In this document: in pieces, positions 54,755 to 64,000 of the stretch | Layout: each line of letters opens with the position of its first letter | Position numbering within the stretch: position 1 is the first letter of the stretch | Origin: Saccoglossus kowalevskii | Lineage: Eukaryota > Hemichordata > Enteropneusta > Harrimaniidae | Direction of reading: 5' to 3' | Assembly (NCBI RefSeq): GCF_000003605.2 | Contig: NW_003137828.1 | Span: forward strand, 411,409-475,408 | Length of the DNA stretch: 64,000 bases | Notes under the pieces: generated by a model | What the model was told of the DNA's origin: nothing | Databases searched by the model: none | Seen by the model: the letters and a program-made list of their open reading frames with translations, nothing else | Program-made: the position numbers and the translations under genes

Positions 54755-54934
54755 GCGATAGATATCTGGATGGCTGCCTGTTTGGTGTTCGTCTTTGCTG
54801 CTCTGGTGGAATTCGCGCTTGTCAACTATCTCAATGCCCTTGGCACCAGTAGACAGAATCTTAGTAAATTGTTGAAAGAGCAGCTGGCAAAACAAAGAGA
54901 TATGAATTCAAGTGAATCAGAATTCAAAGAAATG
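54755..54934 (+). CDS. Glycine-receptor-like channel, exon 8 (M3 and start of cytoplasmic loop)
   Basis: 180 nt between TCTTTGCAG and GAAATG|GTAGGT, residues 300-359. It encodes M3 (AIDIWMAACLVFVFAALVEF then ALVNYLNAL), an almost exact match to the GlyR/GluCl M3 pattern, then a charged Lys/Glu-rich start of the M3-M4 loop (KLLKEQLAKQRDMNSSESEF). The frame stays open for another 74 codons past the donor, through a 20-bp repeat and a miniature element, but the family plan and the phase-0 join to exon 9 favour splicing at 54934. Confidence 0.96.
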
Positions 54935-54940
54935 GTAGGT

Positions 54941-54990
54941 TGTCGTCTGCGTCAGCTGGTTGTCGTCTGCGTCAGCTGGTTGTCGTCTGC
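54941..54990. repeat. 20-bp direct repeat, 2.5 copies
   Basis: TGTCGTCTGCGTCAGCTGGT occurs twice perfectly, followed by its first half, immediately downstream of the exon 8 donor. Confidence 0.95.
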
Positions 54991-55022
54991 AATGTTTAAA
55001 AAATATTTTATTCCTAACTATG

Positions 55023-55155
55023 TTAAAGCGGGAGTGTCGGGAATTGAGTCCCAAGCGTCGATAACAACGCAAAGTCTCATGGGTAGACGCTTTTTTGTAA
55101 ACAATGACACGCCACGGCTGTCTGACGCATGCGCAGGTGACGACTCCATCAGATT
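55023..55155. mobile_element. TTAA miniature element, family A, copy 2
   Basis: It starts TTAAAGCGGGAG, shares GAATTGAGTCCCAAGCG, TCATGGGTAGACGC and ACAATGACACGCCACGG with copies 1 and 3, and ends in GCATGCGCAGGTGACGAC. Most of the left inverted repeat is missing. It lies in intron 8 of the channel gene. Confidence 0.75.
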
Positions 55156-55343
55156 GTGATGCGTTATGACCGCCTTTGACGTGCAAGACGGGGTCGTACG
55201 TCATATAACATGTTTATGACCGTTTTCAATTATTGAGAACTCTTTAAATACGGGATGGTGTGAAAAACCTTCTAACCCGCCAGAACAATGTGAGATAGTA
55301 AATAGCAGATATAATAAAGTCTGACGCTGTCCCTGCGTTATTT

Positions 55344-55640
55344 TCACATTTTACATCCACTCCCGACATTTCGAAATTCCTGACAACAAATAGACTCTAC
55401 AGACGATGACATCGGCAAGCACTTTTCGCAAGTACACCAGTCTATCGTATTTAGCCTCTCTACTCGCCAGTTTCCTCCATATCCATACTCGGGCTCAGTG
55501 TCCGTATCATTGCTACTCTCTCTTTCCTCTCCAGGCCAGTATTTTGGCTCAAACTGATAGGGTTTGACAACACAGACACTATCCACCACAATTTCAGTTT
55601 CACTAGAGCTGTCATAATCATAGTCGATTGAATCTGCCAT
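55344..55640 (-). CDS. P2X7 ballast-domain-like ORF, partial, antisense in intron 8
   Basis: The start is taken at the MADSIDYDYDSSSE methionine (55640); the frame is open further up to 55700 but that part looks like leader. An acidic N-terminus is followed by PYQFEPKYWPGEE and then the Cys cluster IDWCTCEKCLPMSSSVESIC, CCQEF. The pattern WC.C..C..M....E..CC.E is that of the zinc-binding C-terminal 'ballast' domain of P2X7 receptors, which also occurs as stand-alone genes in many invertebrates. Known relatives continue well beyond CC.E; here a stop follows after RNVGSGCKM. It is therefore a truncated copy, or its next exon was not found to the left. The function of stand-alone copies is unknown. 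Confidence 0.5.
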   Translation of the reverse strand: MADSIDYDYDSSSETEIVVDSVCVVKPYQFEPKYWPGEERESSNDTDTEPEYGYGGNWRVERLNTIDWCTCEKCLPMSSSVESICCQEFRNVGSGCKM

Positions 55641-56444
55641 AGATAACACTACAAGTTTGGCAAGCAATACAGTGAAAACGCAGACTATAGCATTGACCAA
55701 TCAGGGGGGGGGGGTCATTAACTACGTCACTGAAACAATGGACCCCCAGCAGCGGCTCTCCACATGAAACGGGGCAAATATCGTCTGCTTTGTATGCCTT
55801 TTTTAATTGTTATAAAAAACAATAGGCTCGAAGAATAGTTCAAATTTTTATTCAGACTTGATTAAAATCACATTAAGTTCGTGAAATAAACTCTAAAATC
55901 CACAGTTCAGTGCCCCTTTAAACAAATAGCTACAAAAGTCGGTGAAGGTCAATATCCATTTCCTTAGTCAATAATTTCAATTTCGAGTCATTAAACTGAA
56001 TAATTATCAATACTGAGGTAAATATATGTTTTATTATATTGAATAAATTGACACAACTTAAATCGAACGTTGGAGTCTGATGCAGACGCATTGTTTTGAC
56101 TTCGAGTCAATAATGAGTTTTATTGACCGCCATGTGACGCGTTCTGACCAATAAATGTGACGATCTTGCACGTGAGGTATAATAATATATATTAATTATT
56201 AATTAATGATTGTTCATAATATCAGTATTAACTCACCGCAGTTATAAGTGGATTAGGCTGATAACACGAATTATAGTAGTGTCTGCAATTGACCAACACA
56301 GATAAATGTTGATATCGACCTGAACTGAAAAGTAATAAGTGTTGTATTTACCCCCAAATAACGACATTGTGGCAGTTTGTATGATGTAACACTATAATCT
56401 AAACATAGGGAGCGTAATAATGGCACGGCTTTGTATATACTTAC

Positions 56445-56502
56445 CTTGGTCGCTTTTGAACATTCCTTCCCACAACACATCAAATCTCTTCTCATTGCAC
56501 AT
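56445..56502 (-). CDS. Possible short antisense exon, 58 nt
   Basis: On the minus strand, an acceptor (CTCGTTTCAG) and a strong donor (CAAG|GTAAGT) bound 58 nt that read MCNEKRFDVLWEGMFKSDQ in one open frame. It lies upstream, on the same strand, of the P2X7-ballast-like ORF and might be its 5' exon, but no family match supports the link. Confidence 0.25.
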
Positions 56503-56760
56503 CTGAAACGAGCTTTTCAAGACTATTATAAAGATAATTAGTGTCTGCGGCAGACGACTCTAAATAGTCGGTTTTCGTCTGCTGATGCACACGCAACGTC
56601 CCGAATATGGCGTCAGAAGTCAATAACAACGCAGCAATAGGATGCAAAAGTCCGATAACTCATTGGTAGGCCAATATCAACTTTTCCCGGAAAAGATTAA
56701 TATTTATCGGCTATCATGTGATCTTGTCACGTGTCACAATTGTGTTATTCATTGGTAATA

Positions 56761-57056
56761 TTAAAGGGCGGTGGTTGTCGCGCTGTGCAGGTGCTGCTTT
56801 GTGTTGATGAACGCATTGATTTTTCCACAGTCCAATGCGTTCTTCTGATGGAAATCACAACCTGGGCACGAGTTTAACTAATCACCGCCGGTGACTCCTT
56901 CGATACCTTCCTATCATCTAAAAAATACTGTATCAAAACTTGGTATCGTCTCCGTTTGTACTTGTTGATCTGCGCAACAGTCAAAGTTGCCATCTTTGTT
57001 TATATGAGAACCCATATATCTCGCGCATGCGTGGCGCGACGACTACCGTCCTTTAA
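56761..57056. mobile_element. TTAA miniature element, family B, long copy
   Basis: Both ends are TTAAAGG(G/A)CGGT followed by GTCGCGC as inverted repeats, 20 of 23 positions matching (TTAA at 56761-56764 and 57053-57056). It is 296 bp long with no ORF of its own. Its right end stands 30 bp before channel exon 9, so the exon 9 acceptor region (57057-57086) is the only pre-existing intron sequence left on that side. The branch point for exon 9 may lie within the element. Confidence 0.85.
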
Positions 57057-57086
57057 ACAGCATACCTTTTGTTTATTGTATTACAG

Positions 57087-57404
57087 CAAGAGACCAGTAA
57101 TAATTGGCTGGTGAAAACATCAAGCATAAATAACCTGGGTGCAAGCTACGAAAAGATACCTAAAAGTCCCGATGGATTGACGCCCGAGTTGTTATCAACA
57201 CGATTACGAAGCAACAGTTACAAGTGTGCCTCAGCGATCTCTATTCAACACAAGCCGGAAGTACCAGTCGCCGATTCGTTGTTCGCTGAGGGCGTTATAC
57301 TGAAAAACAGGGCGTTAAGAATAGACAAATTATCTCGTATAATTTTCCCCACTAGTTTTCTTATATTTAATTGTCTGTACTGGCCGTTGTATATGATGAA
57401 CTGA
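57087..57404 (+). CDS. Glycine-receptor-like channel, exon 9 (cytoplasmic loop, M4, stop)
   Basis: It starts after TTGTATTACAG and ends at TGA (57402-57404), residues 360-464. The first part is a poorly conserved, Ser-rich M3-M4 cytoplasmic loop (total loop about 115 residues, in the usual GlyR size range). It contains YEKIPKSPDGLTPELLSTRL and several Ser/Thr that could be phosphorylated, though no kinase site stands out. The end LRIDKLSRIIFPTSFLIFNC, LYWPLYMMN is the M4 helix (about 444-463), matching the GlyR pattern IDK.SRI.FP..FL.FN..YW. The protein ends directly after M4, giving a 464-residue subunit, the usual GlyR/GABA-A length. Confidence 0.97.
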   Translation, partial: QETSNNWLVKTSSINNLGASYEKIPKSPDGLTPELLSTRLRSNSYKCASAISIQHKPEVPVADSLFAEGVILKNRALRIDKLSRIIFPTSFLIFNCLYWPLYMMN

Positions 57405-58497
57405 AATTTAACCTGGCTGTGACGTCATAAAGGTACTATAATACTCAAATTCTACAAAGATACTGATTCAATGAAAAAGCTTCCTTGTCCCATTATTCTC
57501 GCCAAGGATGATTCATAAAAGAAGAGACATTAGCTTGAAGTAATATAACCAAACTGTATCGAAGTTGAACCCTATGTCTATGCGGTAAATTCGAGCTAAC
57601 ATCGGTGGGGAGAGGGGGATGTTAACATTAATCGTGAAGTTTCGTCATTACACTAAACGAAACCCCACGTGACGTTGAATACAATAAGGAGTGAGCATTA
57701 CTCAGAATACGAAATTCTTGAACCGAACCTGTGAGGGCGCCTCGTTACATTGTTGGAATCATACAGATTTGAACTTTCGGCATGTGAAAGATATTCCTGG
57801 ACACGTGCGTTTAAAAAGATATGCTGCTATTTTATTTCTCTGTGGGTTAAACGAGTCGCTATTCAAGTCTCAGAAAGTGGTTACTCCTACGTTCGCATGG
57901 AGTCGTCAGCTTCTCTGAACACGTGGAACATTTAGTTGCTGAGTTGATTTGTCTCTTTAATTTGGTCTAAATCCTAAAGCTGTAAAATATGTATATATTA
58001 ATATTCTTATTGAGAAGTATTTGGAATACTACTAATTTGAGGATTATTGTATTTAGCGAAATAATCAGATTTCTGTCCGACCAAATCGGTGATGTTCGCT
58101 TAAAGCAAACATTGTGCTGTTTTTTTGTTGGGCGTAATTTAAATACAAAGTCCAGTATTATAATACCATGAACAAACATACGTCTTATTCACTACCAAGT
58201 CAGCTAGCTACACACATAGATCTCCATGCTGTACACAACCCCCCAAATAACTCACTGAACAAACCAACACCATTCTGCACCCATGCAGTGAGAAAACATA
58301 ATTTCAAATTTTGTTCTATTTTAGGGGTAACTCGCTGTTTTATTTGATTTTTTGCCCGTACGTGTATAAAATCTTGTGTTCTCTGGTGAAAAGCCCGTTT
58401 GTTTTGGGGAATTGTGCACTAATCGAAGGTTCAGTAGTGACTTTTGTTCATGGTAATTTTAGTAGTATAATGCTGGGCATTGCCTTTAAAGTTGGAA
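57405..58497. other. 3' flank / possible 3' UTR of the channel gene
   Basis: No canonical AATAAA was seen until 58919-58924, so the poly(A) site is unknown. ORFs up to 85 codons lack domains. No other feature recognised. Confidence 0.4.
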
Positions 58498-58661
58498 TTA
58501 AAGCGGGAGGGTCGTCACCTGCGCATGCGCGGGAATTGAGTCCCAAGCGACGTTAACAACACACGCTAAAACGCAAAGGATCATGGGTAGACGCTTGTTT
58601 GTAAACAGTGACACGCTATGGTCATCTGTCGCATGCGCAGGTGACGAGTCCCCCGATTTAA
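58498..58661. mobile_element. TTAA miniature element, family A, copy 3 (best preserved)
   Basis: 164 bp between TTAA at 58498-58501 and TTAA at 58658-58661. The left end reads AGCGGGAGGG then TCGTCACCTGCGCATGCG. The right end, read on the other strand, gives ATCGGGGGAC then TCGTCACCTGCGCATGCG, so about 18 bp of the inverted repeat are identical. The interior matches copies 1 and 2. No ORF. Confidence 0.85.
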
Positions 58662-59271
58662 ACGTAAGCATAATTACAAACACTAATGCTAAGATGCAAA
58701 CAAAAGATATTTGCAAATAAGTCATCTACGGGTTTCAAATGTCCACAGATTTGTCAGAATTCAATTCAAATATATATTTGGAAAACTGTATTAGTAATAA
58801 TGGCTGAACAATGTACGAACTGGGGTGAACAAAATGGCGGATCGTGTGACCTACTCGGACAAACATATCACATCACTAAGTGTTGCTAGCGCGTGGCCTG
58901 TTCAGGATATTTTTGTCGAATAAAGACGTGGTATTCAATATATGGACAATTGAATGCAAGAGGGTGGGCAGGATGCCACAGACATTGGTAATTTTACAAT
59001 GACTGAACATTTTCCGCTGCGAATGTCGTGTAAACACAATCATTCAGTGCAGAATAACATCCTGCGCATCACATCTATTTGTTTTGATTTAAAATGAAAA
59101 TACAGACAAATATAAGATATTTCCATCACAAAATACCATTCGTTGCATATAACGGGTATTATTGACTATAACGTGTGTGCGTGTAGTACTTAGTTTCCGT
59201 GAAATCATACTCCCTCTATATGAACTAGTAACACCGAACACAAATATGTATAAACTAGTTTCATTGGCGAA
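58662..59271. other. Intergenic stretch
   Basis: No gene or repeat with clear ends. An AATAAA at 58919-58924 is the first good poly(A) signal candidate downstream of the channel gene, 1.5 kb past the stop. Confidence 0.35.
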
Positions 59272-59322
59272 ATGTGTAAACGTACCTTTGCTTCATGGGC
59301 ATACTGCAGTGCTGTTTCATGG
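59272..59322 (+). CDS. PKD-repeat gene, possible exon end before a 73-bp intron
   Basis: The frame ending AYCSAVSW stops at a strong donor (CATGG|GTAAGT). A 73-bp AT-rich intron (59323-59395) closes with ATATTTTCCAG. Joining keeps the frame and produces SW|DGNTTEF, the WD.GDG-type core of a PKD domain. The true 5' limit of this exon is unknown; 59272 is only the nearest ATG. Confidence 0.35.
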
Positions 59323-59395
59323 GTAAGTGACAATAAGATTATCTATTTTCGAAAACCAGAAGACTTGAATGATTTGATAGGATTATATTTTCCAG

Positions 59396-59560
59396 GATGG
59401 CAACACGACGGAGTTCCATGTGCTATACAATTATTACATGCCACACAACGCCCAGTACCCTTTAAAGATGCTTGCGTGAACACAGAACAAGAAGCCGAAA
59501 ATAAAATTTACGTCCAAGTACGATATACTTTCATAGAGCCGACAGTCTTCTTAGTGTCAG
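59396..59560 (+). pseudogene. PKD-domain segment 1
   Basis: It reads DGNTTEFHVLYNYYMPHNAQ then YPLKMLA up to about 59476, the second half of a PKD (Ig-like beta-sandwich) domain: DG, then H.Y...., Y.V.MLA. Right after MLA this frame stops at TGA. The natural continuation (VNTEQEAENKIYVQV, like the N....... V.V end of PKD domains) is in the next frame, one base missing. That is a decayed host gene or a sequencing indel. PKD repeats are extracellular modules of polycystin-1, REJ-like and related membrane proteins. Confidence 0.4.
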
Positions 59561-59755
59561 AGATCTGTGGCATGGGTAATGGCTCTCGAGTGCCAAGAAG
59601 GTCCAGATATAGACGCATCTAACTGGAATCTGTCATATGATCACCATGACTACGGAACATTGTTCGACCCGAGTTATGTGTCTACTGAGCATTTCACTGA
59701 ACATACATTCATATATTGTGGAGAAAGTCACTTTAAATGTACAATACTGGTAAAG
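59561..59755 (+). pseudogene. PKD-domain segment 2
   Basis: After TTAGTGTCAG the third frame is open: ALECQEGPDIDASNWNLSYD, then FDPSYVSTEHFTEHTFIYCG and ESHFKCTILVK. W.LSYD and EHTF..CG..H...I.V match the middle and end of a PKD domain. A donor-like CTG|GTAAAG stands at the end. The frame differs from segment 1, which would need either an intron that is too short (about 45 bp) or an indel. The frame runs on to 59920, but the last part looks non-coding. Confidence 0.35.
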
Positions 59756-60764
59756 TCAGTCATGTGTTTAGGTTTTACACTACAATTGGAATTGTTACTT
59801 GGATCATACATCCGGTTGTCATCTCTTTCGTTTGGAAAACAGGTTGTTACAAGGGATGCCATGGCTGCATTCCAAACTGATTTATTATACCAGCGTAAAA
59901 AACCTTATATTTGCGAATGAAATCGAATTGCAATGGAAACCAATCGATTTTGCTAACGCGTACAGTTAAAGGGAGTAATCTTCAGTTGCTAGGCTAGCTA
60001 GTTCTTGCAAATGAACTTTTACAATATTGCTAATGCCAGTGTGGAATATTTTTTGAACTTTTAACTGCTGTGATGATATTATTTACTTGAATTGAAAAGG
60101 AAATCAAATAGTTAATTATATTTATTTAAATTTGTGAAACGCGAATCATTGGCCTTATGTTTCGAAAGTTTATTTCATACAATTAATATTCATGGCATCA
60201 AAATAAAGTGAAATAAATCTCATCGTTTCAGAGTTTCTTTTTCCACCTGTAGATAATAAATCATTATTCAGATATTTTTGGTCAACGTGAATCGCTATAT
60301 TAAAAGATATAGTTAGAAACGGCGGCCGGATTAGTCACATTTTGTTATGAAAACGTGTATGGAAAGACGTGAACAGCGCCCCGTAATTAAAATAATTGTG
60401 TTGAATGTTTTCGTCGAATGGGGGCGCTAACTAAAACTATGCAATGCTGCCAATCAAAGATCGTACATTCATCTGAAACATTTTTTAAGAAGGGCGCATG
60501 CTTATTACTACGTTATCAGTGAATAAGCTACGATGTTCATGATTTTGATTTTAGTGAACCCACTGCAGCTTTGATACAGCTATGTTATTTAATTCACTTG
60601 TTGACAGGGTTTATTTTCTTCAGATTTTAAAAATAAGAGAAAATGTTTCAATTCATCGAATTTGCTGGTTATTCATTGGTAAATCTCAATCATTAACACT
60701 GAACACGTTTAGAATGTTATATCATTAATCATGCCGTGACGCCATCATTCAATCTATAATCCGG

Positions 60765-60974
60765 GTAGTTGTCACGGTGTCAATAACCTTGCTACTGCGT
60801 ATGAACGCCACGTTGATCTGTATCAAACTGAGCTACCAGGGCACAGTGTTCGCGGACACGGGAAACAACCGACGGCACGCTGACGATTCAAATTTAACAA
60901 CATACCCACAACATGGAGTGGATGAAGTATATTACAAGTATATAAAATCGGGACTTAATGTACAAATGCAATGA
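60765..60974 (+). pseudogene. PKD-like segment 3
   Basis: An open frame beginning VVVTVSITLLL and continuing NATLICIKLSYQGTVFADTG, then HGVDEVYYKYIKSGLNVQMQ and a stop. V..A.......W/F.DTGN and V...Y.Y...G..V again follow the PKD layout, and the segment is GC-richer than its flanks. It would fit a third PKD repeat of the same gene, 0.8 kb downstream of segment 2. The match is weaker than for segments 1 and 2. Confidence 0.25.
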
Positions 60975-61113
60975 TTAAATACTGGAATAGATACAGCCAA
61001 GATCACTGGGAAATGAACTACAGGCGAGGGAAAGTGTACTTAAGTCAAATAATCGCCGATGATGATGAAACCACTTAGAGGACAAGTAGAGGACAAATAC
61101 AACAGCATATAGT

Positions 61114-61333
61114 TGCGCCCTCTGGCGACAAAACGCTTCAGTGACGTAAATAATGAACATCCTCGTTCAACGTTTGATCTGTCGACGTCCGTTAATACAA
61201 AAATGGTGTTGTCATAGAAACAGCTATGTTCTAAATATCCAGTGACCACACAGCCAAACAGAGTTGTAGATTTAAATGACGTCGATATACGTAATTTTGA
61301 TGTCACAGATGCGCTTTGTCACAAGAGGGCGCG
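61114..61333. mobile_element. 220-bp miniature TIR element
   Basis: The left end reads TGCGCCCTCTGGCGACAAAA. The right end is its inverse with few changes (CTTTGTCACAAGAGGGCGCG). No ORF of transposon type. A single similar end, GCGCCCTCTAGCGACAAAAC, occurs at about 52174 in intron 5 without a partner. The target duplication is not clear, so the superfamily is undetermined. Confidence 0.65.
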
Positions 61334-64000
61334 GTACATTGGGAAGGTATATTGGAATAATAATATTGGAATACATCATGTTGAACATCGTAAATTAATG
61401 TGTATATGTATGTTGGCTGTGAATAAGATACTTAACACTCGGTAAAATCATTGAAGAATTATAAAGTTAACATCAAATGCTGAAGACACGAATAGAATAC
61501 GGCGAATGAGAAATGAAACGAAGCTTTCTGGGGATGTCCGTATTTTGGTCATCTAATTAGAAATGGCTTCTACTAATGTACTGCCACAAACGATACAACA
61601 GATTACCGACATAATTACGGATTAGATTAGAGTAATATTTAAAGTGCATCAGATAAGGAATGGAGTGACAGTACTCCTAAACTGCGTGTCAAAAATGGTA
61701 CGTTGTGGAGAGTATGTTTAGCAGTCATTACAACCACGGCGCTGACAAGGGAGATGACAAGGTGACGAGCTGACAACAAGACAATAACATTGTCAGTATT
61801 TCTCCCGGAAACCTTCAAGTGAATTATGACGTAATTAATTCAATGCGTAGGAAGTGATGTCGTCTGCAAGTACTTAGTCAGACGGATAAATTATTCAATA
61901 AAGAAATAGGCACAATGGGAAATTTGCGGGTTTCACTTTCACGTGATGAGTATGCCCGAGTACATTTAGTTCTCCCTAGTTGCGCTATAGCAGCAAAATA
62001 GTAACCAAATAACAAACTATCACACCACGACTGGTACTACTCGTCGAATTATTTGTACATGAATCTGGAGACCGCGTGCGTCGAACAGAACATCCGAAAA
62101 CAACAGAAAAAGAAAAAACGATACCTTTCAGATATACAGACAAAGTGGGTCAGTGTAAAATAATGATTTTTTTTATTTCAAAATCATCATAGAATACGTT
62201 TTTGTTTTATAATTACATATTAGATTATGTACAAGTAGAAACCTTAACAAGAAAAGAGATCACGTGACATCATATGAACACGTCTGTACACCGCAATATG
62301 ACATCAAACACCTAAAAGTAGATTAAAAAAACAAGTAATGGGCACGATTACATTTCCAGGGAGGTAAAATAACCCGATGATTTGAGAAATAGTCAAACAT
62401 TACTAAATTGAAATGTGTTGCTCAGTCTTCGGCGATTTGTTCGTAATAACTTTGAAAGAATGGCGTCACGATTCAGATGACATCATCTTTGCAAAACTAA
62501 ATGGCGGCTAAATTGTGTCATACTAAAATGTAAATAGTTAGGTATAGAAATACAAGTGATTATTTTCAGAAAATACACATAGATAGATTTTAAACAGAGT
62601 GGCGATATCACAAATACGAATATTTCAGAAATAAAATCTGCGTGTGAACCCCAAGACCGTTCGTGGTAATTTGTTCATTTGGGAGCAAATCATCAGGACG
62701 TTAAAAAAAATATATCGCCTTATACATGTCTTACCTAAAATAGTCCGTCTACCTTTAGGAACCCAGACAATATTATTATATAACGTGGCCAATGTATGTA
62801 AAAAATACCGTTTCAGCTCATATACAATATATTCAATTAAAATTAGCTATCACTTGATGTGTACAGATCATTTGAATATTTACAATTCGTTACGTCCATC
62901 AAATGAAGAAAAAAATAATTACTTCATTACAGTATAACTATATTAACCTAAATAACGGCATGAAATGATATTATTAGAAATCTGTGATCACTAGTCTGAT
63001 CATAAAGAGCCACGTTCGTCGTGCAGTGCGCGTACGATTTCGCGTGAACAAACAATGTATTTTACTTGCGGTGTATACGTCACGGTGCGTGGCGCGTGGA
63101 CTGTGGCGCTTCTATCAAATTAGAAAACAAATTAATTAACATGAACAAATTGTAACATTTATGATAATTTATGAACGGATATTAGCCAGCATAATTCAGA
63201 GACTATGGCAAAAGATTGTAACAAGAACAGGTACTTGTTTTCTCTTAGCTCCATGTGTCGAACTTTTGACACTGATAACGACTTCCGTTTTTGACATTGT
63301 GAAATTCTTTTGTTTTTATGAAGAACAATATTGCCTTTATTTTTACCAAGTTATTGTTCATGCATGAGTTCTTTGAATCATACTTCAAGACAAATAAAAG
63401 GCAAAAATATAGAGAATATGGAAAATCCTTTTTCTGTAATAGGTAATTATAAATCTTCTCCCATAAAATGAAAGAATTTCACAATGTCGAAAACGGATAG
63501 TGTTTTTTTTTATTGTGATACGTAATAAGTAGCCTGTCGCTGACAACATATCGTTAGATATTCAACAACCACCTTCAACAATATGAAAATGTTTTATGTA
63601 TGTAACATTTAGGATTATCGTTAAACATGTTATAAATAATGATGTTTGCTTTGAGTGCCATACATATTAGGCAGGAACTCAAACTGATGAAAAGAAACAA
63701 CCACGCATGCGTGTTAAAAAAATTATTTGATTTGCAGGAAAACAGATAACACGTGATAGATAGACCACCATATTCGCATACATTCGGAATGTATTTGTAG
63801 TGTAAGTTATTTAACAATAACCAAATAACCAACCTTCGTCATTGTAATACAATGTAATTATTGGGTTGACTGCGACCTCACAATTCGACCAGAGATACAA
63901 TTCTATGTGATTGGCCGATATAACCAGTCACGTGTTACGAAATTTGTATGTAGTGACACGTGGCACAGTCGTCCATGAATTGTACTTTCATGGACACCAA
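61334..64000. other. Right-hand stretch without recognised gene
   Basis: AT-rich sequence with ORFs under 100 codons and no recognisable domain. If the PKD-repeat gene is real, further exons should lie here or beyond the window, but none can be pointed to. Confidence 0.4.

Larger units (their letters stand above)
54935..57086 (+). other. Intron 8 of the channel gene (2.15 kb), rich in inserts
   Basis: From left to right it contains a 20-bp tandem repeat beginning 6 bp after the donor, a family A TTAA element, an antisense P2X7-ballast-like ORF, a possible short antisense exon (56445-56502), and a family B TTAA element that ends 30 bp before the exon 9 boundary. Little of the original intron may remain. 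Confidence 0.8.

Noticed and set aside
60374-60428. AGCGCCCC and GGGGCGCT as ends of a 55-bp inverted repeat
   Set aside because: Only 8 bp of inversion and no second copy; could be chance.
1-64000. CRISPR array or bacterial-type operon
   Set aside because: Repeats lack regular unique spacers, and the spliced receptor gene shows an animal genome.

Overview
This window is AT-rich, intron-rich animal DNA, not bacterial. The one gene that can be read with high confidence is a Cys-loop anion channel of the glycine-receptor/GABA-A-receptor family, on the + strand in nine exons from 7737 to 57404. The nine exons sum to 1395 nt with every splice phase agreeing, giving 464 codons plus a stop. Gene structure, PKD-repeat and P2X7-ballast-like sequences and TTAA-flanked miniature transposons would fit an invertebrate deuterostome such as a hemichordate (acorn worm). 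That assignment is inference.

Layout. 1-7736: non-coding sequence with a palindrome-bearing tandem array at the left edge, a fold-back element near 3.2 kb and a small TIR element near 6.7 kb; a TATA box lies just before the first channel exon. 7808-44715: a 36.9 kb first intron holding minisatellites, a TTAA miniature element, an inverted-end repeat (21.0-21.9 kb), a 5'-truncated LINE (23.5-23.9 kb), a tRNA-derived SINE (26.5-26.7 kb), an assembly gap of 772 N, and a composite hairpin repeat at 38.4-38.8 kb. A second gap at 43710 is flanked by the same sequence twice and looks like an unmerged contig overlap. 44716-57404: exons 2-9, carrying the ligand-binding domain, the Cys loop, M1-M4 and a short M3-M4 loop. 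Intron 6 contains a 793 bp TIR element with PIF/Harbinger-like TTA duplications. Intron 8 contains two TTAA miniature elements and, antisense, an ORF resembling the P2X7 ballast (C-terminal cysteine) domain.

57405-64000: the 3' flank, another TTAA element, and from about 59.27 kb three stretches that read like PKD (polycystic kidney disease) domains of a second gene on the + strand. They are partly out of frame with each other, so this is either the decayed or badly sequenced 5' part of a polycystin/REJ-like gene or a pseudogene.

The most notable biology is the channel. It keeps the aromatic and threonine ligand-box residues of loop C and the PAR anion-selectivity motif, but lacks both cysteines of the second disulfide that is diagnostic of vertebrate glycine receptors. 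Its eighth intron is crowded with mobile DNA and a nested antisense ORF.
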